Assembly (NCBI GenBank): GCA_964462585.1
Contig: CAYXAK010000005.1
Coordinates: 1 to 43,800, forward strand
Source: Halarsenatibacter sp964462585
Lineage (GTDB): Bacteria; Bacillota; Halanaerobiia; Halanaerobiales; Halarsenatibacteraceae
Direction of reading: 5' to 3'
Length of the DNA stretch: 43,800 nucleotides
Below the pieces are notes generated by a model, which was not told the DNA's origin, did no database searches, and saw nothing but the letters and a program-made list of their open reading frames with translations. Numbering within the stretch: position 1 is the first letter of the stretch; every line of letters starts with the position of its first letter. This document shows, piece after piece, positions 6,286 to 14,386 of this stretch. A program made the translations under genes and the position numbers.

Positions 6286-8305
6286 AGAAGAAGTAGATGC
6301 CGGTGGAGATCACGGCTGTCAGAATCAGCTGCAGGGGCAGCCCCACCTTGAGATAGTCGGTGAATTTATAGCCGCCCGGACCGTAGACCATCAGATGGAC
6401 CTGGTTGCCCACGGGTGTGAGATAGGCGGTGCTGGCACCGAAGGTCACCGCCAGCACGAAGGGAAAGGGCGCAGCTCCCAGGCGCAGGGCGGCATCGACT
6501 GCCACCGGCACCATCATGACCACACTGCCGCGGTTGCTGATGACGTTGGTGATGACCGATGTAAAGAGATAGAATGTGGCCAGTATGCCCAGCGGCGGCA
6601 GGTCACCGGCCAGCTCCAGAAACATGCCGGCGATATAATCGGCGGTGCCGGTTATCTCCATGGCCGTGCCCAGCGGGATCAGGCCGGCCATGAGAAAAAT
6701 TATCTTCCAGTCCACCGCCTCGTAGATCTCAGGCGGCCGCACACAGCCTGTCATGACCATGATCAGAACACCGGCCAGGGCCGATATGACTATGGGCACG
6801 ATGCCGGAAACGCCGACGGCAACCACACCGACCATGATGGCCAGGGCCAGGGGGATCTTCTCCCGGCGGTAATCCTCCTCTTCCATCTCCCGGGCCACGG
6901 TGATATCGCGGCGCCGGCGGAATCGCTCCAGCGTTGATTCATTGACGAGCATCAACAGCACATCGCCGGGCCGGAGCACGATATCGTCCAGGCGGGAGTG
7001 CGAGAGCTCGCTGCCGCGCCTAACGGCCAGCACGCAGCTGTCGTAGCGCTGGGAGAAGTTGACATCATCGAGCGACTGGTCGGCAAAATATGATCCGCTG
7101 GGTATCACGGCCTCTATCAGCTTCTGGCCCTCGGGCTCTTCCTGCAGCTGATCCTCGCTCACGCGGTAATCGGCCCGGAAGCGCAGGCCCTCTCTGTTCA
7201 TCAGCTCCAGCAGCGTATCGCGCGAGCTTCTGATGATGAGGTGATCGCCGGGCTGGATGCTCTTGGCCTCCAGCGGCTCTATGAACTGATCGCCGTCCCT
7301 GGTGATCATGACGAGATCCATATCCAGCTCGGTGCTGGAGAGCGTATCGCCCACGATCTCGCCCACCAGGGGTGAGTCCTGCTCGACCACAACTTCGGCC
7401 ATGAACTCTTCCATCTCGTACTCCTCGACCAGGCCCTCTTCCGGCTTGATATGGCCGGGCAGAAGCTTCCTGCCGATGAAGAGAAAATAGAGCACACCGG
7501 TGATGAGCACTATGATGCCGAGATGGGTGAACTCGAACATGGTGAAGGGCCTGTCGATGAGGCGTCCGGAGATATCGCTGGCCAGAAGGTTGGTGGCCGT
7601 GCCGATAAGTGTCAGCATGCCCCCCAGTGTGGAGGCATAGGAAAGCGGTATTAACAGCTTGGAAGGCGATACATTGGTGCTGCGGGCCAGGTCGGTGACC
7701 ATCGGTATGAAGATGGCCACCACCGGCGTGTTGTTGATAAAACCGGCCATGGTCCCCGAGAGCGAGGTGATAAGTCCCACCTGCCGGAACTCGCTGGGAC
7801 CTGTGATCTCCGACACCTTATCACCTATTATCTGGACCAGGCCGCTGCGCTGTATGCCCTCGCTCAGTATGAACATGGCCAGCACGGTGATGGTGGCGCT
7901 GTTGGAAAAGCCGCTGAGAGCATCGGCACTGTCTATCCCCGTCCAGGGATTTAAGGCCACCAGCCCCACGGGAATAAAGATGGCGATGAGGTCCAGCCGC
8001 ACCGGCTCGGTGATAAAAAGTATAAGCACCACGATTATGAAGAGCAGTGTGACTATGATATCGGCTGTGAGCTCGGCCGGCTTCTCCTGTGCGTTCTCCT
8101 CCATCACATCGGTCTCATTCACCGCCATCTGCACACCGGCCGCCTCTTCCGGCGAGGCGGCTGAGGCTGCCGCCCGGGCCCGGGGCTGGAATGGGGCTGA
8201 GAAAAATAAAAGCTGGCCTGCCATCAGAACAGCCAGGGCCAGCGCCAGCACCACCATTACCGGAATTCTATATCTATTCTCGCTGACAGCGGAGATCGCA
8301 GTCAT
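6275..8305 (-). CDS. SAC1-like DASS (SLC13) anion permease with TrkA-C domains
   Basis: Inner-membrane Na+-coupled anion permease of the DASS/SLC13 superfamily. The two transport halves carry NNTPVV (about 190) and a second Asn-rich loop TNVISNRGS (about 580). They are separated by a soluble block (about 300-480) with two TrkA-C/RCK-C-like domains, as in algal SAC1/SLT sulfate transporters. Compared with its paralogue at 12507-14303 it has about 80 extra N-terminal residues: a hydrophobic segment (15-37) followed by an Ala-rich stretch like a signal-peptide cleavage region. It starts 4 bases after the upstream SulP gene with AGGAG 7 bases before the ATG, so the two are one operon. Sulfate is the likely substrate by context; other oxyanions are possible. 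Confidence 0.85.
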   Translation of the reverse strand: MTAISAVSENRYRIPVMVVLALALAVLMAGQLLFFSAPFQPRARAAASAASPEEAAGVQMAVNETDVMEENAQEKPAELTADIIVTLLFIIVVLILFITEPVRLDLIAIFIPVGLVALNPWTGIDSADALSGFSNSATITVLAMFILSEGIQRSGLVQIIGDKVSEITGPSEFRQVGLITSLSGTMAGFINNTPVVAIFIPMVTDLARSTNVSPSKLLIPLSYASTLGGMLTLIGTATNLLASDISGRLIDRPFTMFEFTHLGIIVLITGVLYFLFIGRKLLPGHIKPEEGLVEEYEMEEFMAEVVVEQDSPLVGEIVGDTLSSTELDMDLVMITRDGDQFIEPLEAKSIQPGDHLIIRSSRDTLLELMNREGLRFRADYRVSEDQLQEEPEGQKLIEAVIPSGSYFADQSLDDVNFSQRYDSCVLAVRRGSELSHSRLDDIVLRPGDVLLMLVNESTLERFRRRRDITVAREMEEEDYRREKIPLALAIMVGVVAVGVSGIVPIVISALAGVLIMVMTGCVRPPEIYEAVDWKIIFLMAGLIPLGTAMEITGTADYIAGMFLELAGDLPPLGILATFYLFTSVITNVISNRGSVVMMVPVAVDAALRLGAAPFPFVLAVTFGASTAYLTPVGNQVHLMVYGPGGYKFTDYLKVGLPLQLILTAVISTGIYFFWGI

Positions 8306-8309
8306 GAAA

Positions 8310-10037
8310 TCACTCCTGCTTTTCTTCGTCTAACTCATCATCCCCCCCACTTTCGGCGGGGGCGTCCTCATCCACATCATAGGGCAGATCGATATCCTCG
8401 GCCTTATCTATGGCCGCCTCGGTGGCGGAGAAGATGTGGTCATCGGCCGGGAACAAACACTGCTCCCCCACCTTATCATCGAGATCGTACCTCTCGAACA
8501 TCTTCTCCAGGTTATCGTCGACACCGCAGACTATGACAGCTCCCTCGTGGTCCTGGACCCTGTCTATAAAATCCTCCAGCTCCCTCAGCGAGGTTAGGTC
8601 CAGGTTCTCCACATCGCGCATGCGGATGATGAACTTCTGCTCATCCTGGTAGCTCTCGTCCAGCTCCTCCTTGAGGCTCTCGGAGGCGTTGAAGTTGATA
8701 TTGCCGGAGAGGTTGATGACGATATAATCATTTTCTTTAACATCGTCCAGGTCCTTCTTGAAAAATTCGCTCTCGCGCTGATGATAGTCAAAATGGGAGT
8801 AATTGATCGAGCTGGTATTCTTGAGAATGAGCACAAATGATACCAGCACACCGAAATATATGGCATAATCCAGCCGGGGTGAAAGGATGGTCATGAGGAA
8901 GGTGGACGCGAAGATCAGGGCATCGAAGCGGTTGCGGAAGCTGTCCTTGATCTCCTCGAAGTCGACCATCTTCACCGCCACCATGATAACCAGCCCGGAG
9001 AGGGCGGCTATCGGTATATATTCACCCACCGGCCTGAAGATGGTTATGAACAGAACTATGGTCAGGGCGGCAAAGATCTCTGACAGGCTGCTCTTAGCAC
9101 CGGCCTGCAGATTGGCGAAACTCTTGGTGAAGGAGCCGCTGACGGCAAAGCCGCTGAAGAAGGAACAGGCCATATTGACAATGCTCTGGCTGAAGAAGGC
9201 CCGGTTGAAATCTACCTCCTCACCCGTGTGGGTCTCCATCGATTTCAGAGGGCCCATGGCGTGAATAAAGCCCAGCACGGCAACGGACAGTGCTGCCGGC
9301 GCATAGTTGAATATAAAGCCCGGCCGGGGTGTGAAGGGTGTGAAGGCCGGCAGTCCGCCGGGAAAGTGCTCGACAACCTCCACCTGCTCATGCCAGCCCA
9401 GCACCATGCTTATCGCCACGGCCGCTATCATCGAGATCAGATAGCCGGGAAAGCTGAAGGGCGCTATCTTCTTGAAAACTATGATGGCTATGGTCAGAAC
9501 ACCGATCAGAAAGGCATAGATATTGGCCTCTTCCAGGCTGCCGGCAAAGTAATAGATATCCATGATGATATTGAAGCCGGAGGGATGATCTATACCGGTG
9601 AAGCTGCCCAGCTGGCCGACGATTATCAGCAGGGCCACACCCGATGTGAGGCCGTTTATGACCGAACGGGAGACGTAATTTACCAGCTCACCCAGGCGCA
9701 GCACCACCAGCAGCAGCTGGAAGGCGCCGACCATAAAGGTGAAGAGCAGCACGGCCTGAAAGTAATCGATCTCCACACCGGCCAGGCTGCTGGCGACGGC
9801 CAGGGCCATCATATTGGTCGGCCCCACGATCAGATAGCGCGAGGGGCCCACCACAGCTCCCACCACCATGGCCACTATCGAAGTATAGAGGCCGTAGATG
9901 GGATCGAGGCCGGCTATGAGGGCGTAGGCCATATTCTGGGGCAGGGCCAGGGCGGCCACCGAGAATCCTGCCACGAGATCATCTTTTACCTCATCAGCGC
10001 TTTCGGGTAAAAAGGGCAGCTCATCGGGTGGATTCAT
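8310..10037 (-). CDS. SulP family anion permease with STAS domain (copy 1)
   Basis: SLC26/SulP inner-membrane permease, usually for sulfate or bicarbonate. The N-terminal block has the SulP signature PQNMAYALIAGLDPIYGLYT (about 33-52), followed by a membrane core to about residue 415. A cytoplasmic STAS domain (about 425-530) has VINLSGNINFNAS and DLTSLRELEDF. It ends in a strongly acidic tail of about 28 residues. It is closely similar to the SulP at 10207-11952, so a tandem duplication is likely. AGGGG lies about 11 bases before the ATG. The DASS gene follows after 4 bases. Sulfate is favoured by the SAC1-like neighbours; bicarbonate cannot be excluded. Confidence 0.9.
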   Translation of the reverse strand: MNPPDELPFLPESADEVKDDLVAGFSVAALALPQNMAYALIAGLDPIYGLYTSIVAMVVGAVVGPSRYLIVGPTNMMALAVASSLAGVEIDYFQAVLLFTFMVGAFQLLLVVLRLGELVNYVSRSVINGLTSGVALLIIVGQLGSFTGIDHPSGFNIIMDIYYFAGSLEEANIYAFLIGVLTIAIIVFKKIAPFSFPGYLISMIAAVAISMVLGWHEQVEVVEHFPGGLPAFTPFTPRPGFIFNYAPAALSVAVLGFIHAMGPLKSMETHTGEEVDFNRAFFSQSIVNMACSFFSGFAVSGSFTKSFANLQAGAKSSLSEIFAALTIVLFITIFRPVGEYIPIAALSGLVIMVAVKMVDFEEIKDSFRNRFDALIFASTFLMTILSPRLDYAIYFGVLVSFVLILKNTSSINYSHFDYHQRESEFFKKDLDDVKENDYIVINLSGNINFNASESLKEELDESYQDEQKFIIRMRDVENLDLTSLRELEDFIDRVQDHEGAVIVCGVDDNLEKMFERYDLDDKVGEQCLFPADDHIFSATEAAIDKAEDIDLPYDVDEDAPAESGGDDELDEEKQE

Positions 10038-10095
10038 CTATGGACACCCCTGTTTATCTCTGAGAAATGCTCACAGGATTGAGCTTAACGGAATA

Positions 10096-10157
10096 ATCCA
10101 TCTATACATCCATAGTCCATAGTTTTATATAATCCATAGTTTTTCATAATCCATAAT
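10096..10157. repeat. iterated ATCCATA(G)T motif in the SulP-SulP spacer
   Basis: The AT-rich spacer between the two SulP genes (10038-10206) repeats ATCCAT or CCATAGT about five times on the plus strand (starting near 10096, 10108, 10117, 10132 and 10149). In the direction of transcription this reads ACTATGGAT. It could be an iterated operator or slippage debris. I see no clear promoter here, so copy 1 may be read through from copy 2. Confidence 0.7.
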
Positions 10158-10206
10158 ATATTTTACAATCTAACCGGCTCAAATTCAACATTTCGCGGGC
10201 ATTTAA

Positions 10207-11952
10207 TCACTTCTCATCGCTTTTACCATCGCTTTTCTCAGCGCTATTCTCACATTCACCATCGGCACCTTTATCAGCACCGTTCTCGCAGGGCAGCTCA
10301 GTATCGTTGGCCTGCTCGATGGCCGATTCGGTCGAGGCTAAGAGGCTGTCGTGGGTCTCGAAGACATTCTCGTCCCCTATCTTATTGTCCAGCTGGTAGT
10401 TCTCGAAGAGCTTCCTGATCTCCTCGTTCAGACCGCAGACTATGACCACACCGCCGTGATCCTGCACCCTGTCGATGAACCTCTCCAGCTCCCTCAGCGA
10501 GGTGAGATCGATGCTCTCCACCTCGCGCATGCGCAGCACGAATTTCTGCTCCTCCTGGAAGCTGACATCGAGTTTTTCTTTGAAATCATCGGAGGCGCTG
10601 AATACTATATTGCCGGCCAGATTTATGACGGTGTATTCCTCGTCACCGTTCTCGTGTTCCTCGGGGTCCTTCTCCACAAAATCACCGTTCTCCTCCTCAT
10701 AGTCCATATGCGAGTATTTTACCTGGCTGGTCTCCTTGAGCACCAGCAAAAAGGAGACGATCATGCCGAAGTAGATGGCGTAATCTATGCGGGGGGCGAA
10801 GATGGTTGTCAGAAATGTGGCCGTGAATATAAGGCCGTCGAAGCGGTTGATGAAGCTGTTTTTAATCTCCTCTAAATCGATCATCTTCACCGCCACCATG
10901 ATGACCAGCCCGGCCAGACCGGCGATGGGAATATATGCCCCCACCGGACGGAACATGGTGATAAACAGTATCATCGAGATCGCGGCCACCAGCTCCGAGA
11001 GCCTGCTGCGGGCGCCCGCCTGCAGGTTGGCGAAGCTCTTGGTGAATGAACCGGTGACGGCAAAGCCGCTGAAAAATGAGCAGATCATATTTATGAGGCC
11101 CTGGCCGATGAAGACGCGGTTGAAGTCCTGTTCCTCACCGGTGTGGGTCTCCATGGCCTTTAAAGCCCCCAGCACATGAATAAAGCCCAGCACGGCCACC
11201 GACAGGGCGGCGGACCAGTAGCTGGTGACAAAGCTCAGATCGAAGCTGTGGGGTGTAAATGCGGGCAGACCTCCGGGGAATCTCTCCACCACCTGCAGGT
11301 TTTCCTGCCAGCCGGCCAGATAGACCAGCACCACCGAGGCCGAAAAAGCCAGCAGATAGGCGGGCAGTGCCGGCCTGAGCCATTTGAGCAGGGCGATGAT
11401 GACAATTACCATGACCCCCACACTCAGGGCATATATATTGACACCGTTCAGAGCCGAGAGGAAGCCGGCCACCTCCAGGACCAGATTGCTGCCGCCCTCG
11501 TATTCGATGCCGGTTAAATTGCCCAGCTGCCCGGACATGATCAGCAGGGCCACACCGGCGGTGAGTCCGGTGACGACCGAGTGGGATACGAAGTTGACCA
11601 GCTCGCCCAGCCGGAAGAAGGCCATCAGAAGCTGGAAGACACCTACCATGAACGTAAAGAGCAGCACGGCCTCCAGATAGCCGAACTCGGTGCCGGCCAG
11701 ACTGCTGGCCAGGGCCAGAGCCATGATATTGGTCGGGCCCATGATCAGATAATTGGATGAGCCCAGAAAGGTGGCGGCCAGCATGGCCACGATCGAGGTA
11801 TAGAGGCCGTAGATGGGATCTAACCCCGCGATGAGGGCATAGGCCATATTCTGAGGCAGAGCCAGGGCTGCCACCGACAGGCCGGCCAGCAGGTCATCCC
11901 GGGCCGCCTCCCTGTTTTCAGGTATGAACGAGATCTTCTCCTGTATTTTCAT
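10207..11952 (-). CDS. SulP family anion permease with STAS domain (copy 2)
   Basis: Second SLC26/SulP permease, 581 aa, with the same signature PQNMAYALIAGLDPIYGLYT near the N-terminus, the same membrane core and a C-terminal STAS domain (about 430-540, with DLTSLRELERF). The acidic tail differs from copy 1. AAAAGGAG lies 6 bases before the ATG. A promoter (12110-12138) with a palindrome over its -35 lies upstream, next to the scaffold gap. Two side-by-side SulP copies with divergent STAS and tail regions suggest duplication with specialisation, for example in affinity or regulation; that is inference. Confidence 0.9.
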   Translation of the reverse strand: MKIQEKISFIPENREAARDDLLAGLSVAALALPQNMAYALIAGLDPIYGLYTSIVAMLAATFLGSSNYLIMGPTNIMALALASSLAGTEFGYLEAVLLFTFMVGVFQLLMAFFRLGELVNFVSHSVVTGLTAGVALLIMSGQLGNLTGIEYEGGSNLVLEVAGFLSALNGVNIYALSVGVMVIVIIALLKWLRPALPAYLLAFSASVVLVYLAGWQENLQVVERFPGGLPAFTPHSFDLSFVTSYWSAALSVAVLGFIHVLGALKAMETHTGEEQDFNRVFIGQGLINMICSFFSGFAVTGSFTKSFANLQAGARSRLSELVAAISMILFITMFRPVGAYIPIAGLAGLVIMVAVKMIDLEEIKNSFINRFDGLIFTATFLTTIFAPRIDYAIYFGMIVSFLLVLKETSQVKYSHMDYEEENGDFVEKDPEEHENGDEEYTVINLAGNIVFSASDDFKEKLDVSFQEEQKFVLRMREVESIDLTSLRELERFIDRVQDHGGVVIVCGLNEEIRKLFENYQLDNKIGDENVFETHDSLLASTESAIEQANDTELPCENGADKGADGECENSAEKSDGKSDEK

Positions 11953-11989
11953 CGGATTCTCCTTTTGCGACGTGGTTAAATCGTTCTCT

Positions 11990-12011
11990 ATATCGCTCTA
12001 AATATCGCTCT
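11990..12011. repeat. 10-base repeat at a 12-base period
   Basis: ATATCGCTCT occurs twice (11990-11999 and 12002-12011) in the leader of SulP copy 2, with a degenerate third copy just before it. Confidence 0.85.
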
Positions 12012-12109
12012 GCAATTTTTCCGCAGTGCTGCTGGGATACTGATCATATAGCTATCCGCGCAGATCGATGCTGATCGCAGATTCAGATTGATGCTTTTCC
12101 ATTTACGTC

Positions 12110-12138
12110 ATTCTATCAGGTATGGAGGTCGATTGCAA
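12110..12138 (-). promoter_or_regulatory. sigma-A promoter of SulP copy 2 with palindromic -35
   Basis: Minus strand TTGCAA, 17-base spacer, TAGAAT. The -35 is the centre of the perfect palindrome GATTGCAATC (12131-12140), which could bind a dimeric regulator. Part of this promoter lies in the 55-base sequence duplicated across the scaffold gap. Confidence 0.6.
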
Positions 12139-12173
12139 TCATTATCGGCGGGTTTTTTTAAATTTTTTCCAGT
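12119..12173. repeat. 55-base contig end, left copy
   Basis: Identical to 12274-12328. It ends exactly at the first N, while the other copy begins exactly after the last N, as expected for two contigs that overlap by a fixed word length. Confidence 0.97.
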
Positions 12174-12273
12174 NNNNNNNNNNNNNNNNNNNNNNNNNNN
12201 NNNNNNNNNNNNNNNNNNNNNNNNNNNNNNNNNNNNNNNNNNNNNNNNNNNNNNNNNNNNNNNNNNNNNNNNN
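12174..12273. other. 100-N scaffold gap
   Basis: Exactly 100 N, the usual placeholder for a gap of unknown size. Because the two flanks are identical for 55 bases, the true distance may be zero, with the flanks overlapping. Confidence 0.99.
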
Positions 12274-12328
12274 GGTATGGAGGTCGATTGCAATCATTAT
12301 CGGCGGGTTTTTTTAAATTTTTTCCAGT
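12274..12328. repeat. 55-base contig end, right copy
   Basis: Identical to 12119-12173 over the full 55 bases; the sequences diverge only outside the duplicated block. Confidence 0.97.
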
Positions 12329-12362
12329 CAGCTTAGAATCGGTATTTTGGGCCACAGTTAAA

Positions 12363-12393
12363 CCCCGGCAGCACGGAGACAGCCGGGGCTTTT
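12363..12393 (-). terminator. terminator after the upstream DASS gene
   Basis: CCCCGGC (12363-12369) pairs with GCCGGGG (12382-12388). On the minus strand it is followed by TTTAA, a short T-run; on the plus strand by CTTTT. It lies about 115 bases after the DASS stop and separates that gene from the SulP promoter. Confidence 0.7.
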
Positions 12394-12506
12394 AGCGGAA
12401 TGAAGTTATCTGCAGAAAGATGCAGGAATACAGGAGCAATCTATAAATTTTTCATATGAGACCCTGAGGATGAGGCCATAAGCCCCATCAGAAAACAGCT
12501 CAGAAT

Positions 12507-14303
12507 TTACAGCCCCCAGAAAAGCGCAACAAGCACGGGTATCAGCACGGTGAAAATGACCTGCAGCGGCAGACCGACCTTGAAAAAGTCAAAAAAGCGG
12601 TATCCGCCCGGGCCGTAGACCATGAGATTGGTCTGATAGCCGATCGGTGTGAGAAAGGCCGAGCTGGCGGCAAAGGTCACCGTCAGGGCAAAGGCAAAGG
12701 GGTTTAAGCCCAGTTTGGCCGCCGCATCTATGGCTATGGGCAGCATCAGGATTACACTCACGTTGTTGCCGACCAGGTTGGCTATACCCACCGTCATCAG
12801 ATAGAAGAGAATCAGTATGGCCACGGGGGCCAGCATCCCCTCCAGGCGCATGATCTGTTCGGCTGCGAACTCGGCCGTGCCGGTATTCTCCATGGCAATG
12901 CCCAGGGGTATCAGACCCGAGAGCAGAAAGATAACATGCCAGTTGACGGCCTCGTAGACCTCCCAGGGTTTGAGCGAGCCGCTTATGACCATGGCGATAA
13001 CACCGCCCAGGGCCGAGATGACTATGGGCAGTATATCCAGTGCGGCCAGGGCTATCACGGCAAATAATATGGTGAGCGAGGTCGTAATCTTGTCCGTGCG
13101 GTAGCCGGAATAATCTATCTCACCGGAGATGATGAAGTTGCGGTTGGTCCTCAGCCTCTGCAGTGTTTCAGGGCCGGCTGTGAGCAGCAGGACGGCACCG
13201 GGCTGCATGACGATATCCTCCAGCTTGGTGTGTTTGAGCTCCTCCTCCTGCCTTATGGCCAGGATGGTGGTCTGATACCTCTCCTGAAAGTTGACATCCT
13301 TCAGTGTCTGGCCCACCAGGAAGGACCCGTGGGGTACGACCAGCTTGACCAGCTTCTGGTTTTCCTGCCTGGCCTCCAGCTCCTCCTGGGAAAAATGGGT
13401 GCGGGAGAGAATGCGGAAGGCCCGGCCCTTGATGACCTGGATCAAACTCTCGTGATCGGAGGTTATGACAAAGCGGTCACCGGCCCTGATGATCTTGTTC
13501 TGCAGGGGCTCGAAGAATTTCTGATCATTCCGGATGAGCTGGACGATATCTATATCGTAATCCAGGCTCTCCAGGGCCTCCTCCACCGTCATGCCCACGA
13601 TGCTGGAATCCTCCTTGATCACAACCTCTGTCAGGTATCTGTCCATCTCGAACTCCTCTGTCAGCTCCACCTCGGGGTCGATGCGGGCCGGGATAAAGCG
13701 GCTGGCAAAGAATATTAGATAGATGGCACCTATGATCAGGGCGATGAGGGCCAGATGGGTGAACTCGAACATCGAATAGCCCCGGCCCAGCTGACCGCGC
13801 ACTATCTCATCGGCCACAATATTGGAGGAGGTGCCTATCAGTGTGAGCATACCTCCCATCATGGCCGCATAGGAGAGCGGTATCAGATATTTTGAGGGCG
13901 AATTGCCCGAACGGTTGGCGATGGTCATCACCATGGGTATGAAAAGAGCAACGACCGGTGTGTTGTTGATGAGCCCGGCCACAAAACCGGAGATGAGGAT
14001 TATGAGAACCAGCTGGTTTCTCTTCTCCTCACCGGTCATGCTCATTATTCTCTCACCCATCACATTTACCACACCGCTTCTCTCCACACCCGTGCTGAGA
14101 ACGAACATGGCTCCGATGGTGATGGTGGCCGAGCTGGAAAAGCCGGATATGGCCTGCTCCGGTGTCACACCGGTCCAGGGCCGCAGTATGACCAGCAGCA
14201 CCGGCACGGAAAGTGCGATGAGATCGATGCTGATCGGCTCTATTATAAAAAGTGTTATGAGAAATATCATTATCGCAAATACAATCATTATTCCGGCTTC
14301 CAT
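12507..14303 (-). CDS. SAC1-like DASS (SLC13) anion permease with TrkA-C domains, short form
   Basis: Paralogue of the permease at 6275-8305. The 598-aa protein starts directly with the first membrane helix and lacks the N-terminal extension of that copy. It has the first Asn loop NNTPVV (about 110), a soluble block with two TrkA-C-like domains (about 215-390) and the second Asn loop IANLVGNNVS (about 510). GGAGGT lies 6 bases before the ATG, and a terminator follows the gene. A sodium-coupled oxyanion role, probably sulfate, is inferred from SAC1/SLT similarity and the SulP neighbours. The second Asn loop differs between the paralogues, which may reflect different substrates. Confidence 0.85.
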   Translation of the reverse strand: MEAGIMIVFAIMIFLITLFIIEPISIDLIALSVPVLLVILRPWTGVTPEQAISGFSSSATITIGAMFVLSTGVERSGVVNVMGERIMSMTGEEKRNQLVLIILISGFVAGLINNTPVVALFIPMVMTIANRSGNSPSKYLIPLSYAAMMGGMLTLIGTSSNIVADEIVRGQLGRGYSMFEFTHLALIALIIGAIYLIFFASRFIPARIDPEVELTEEFEMDRYLTEVVIKEDSSIVGMTVEEALESLDYDIDIVQLIRNDQKFFEPLQNKIIRAGDRFVITSDHESLIQVIKGRAFRILSRTHFSQEELEARQENQKLVKLVVPHGSFLVGQTLKDVNFQERYQTTILAIRQEEELKHTKLEDIVMQPGAVLLLTAGPETLQRLRTNRNFIISGEIDYSGYRTDKITTSLTILFAVIALAALDILPIVISALGGVIAMVISGSLKPWEVYEAVNWHVIFLLSGLIPLGIAMENTGTAEFAAEQIMRLEGMLAPVAILILFYLMTVGIANLVGNNVSVILMLPIAIDAAAKLGLNPFAFALTVTFAASSAFLTPIGYQTNLMVYGPGGYRFFDFFKVGLPLQVIFTVLIPVLVALFWGL

Positions 14304-14386
14304 ATGATTACCTCCATGGTCAAACTGTATCTATCATCATATATAATACCTGTCTTAAATTTTCTGTATTATGTATCAATTGTTCG

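Larger units (their letters stand above)
11953..12506. other. 554-base spacer with scaffold gap, promoter and terminator
   Basis: The spacer between the DASS gene at 12507 and SulP copy 2 holds a terminator (12363-12393), the gap with its duplicated 55-base ends (12119-12328), the SulP promoter (12110-12138) and a short tandem repeat. No protein-coding gene or recognised RNA is seen. Confidence 0.85.

Noticed and set aside
12119..12328. Interpretation of the duplicated 55-base blocks as a transposon target or direct-repeat element
   Set aside because: The identity ends exactly at the gap edges, which fits an assembly overlap better than a biological repeat; there are no transposase genes or terminal inverted repeats.
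12088..12355. Short frames running through the N block on both strands
   Set aside because: They exist only because N is read as open sequence; there is no coding evidence.
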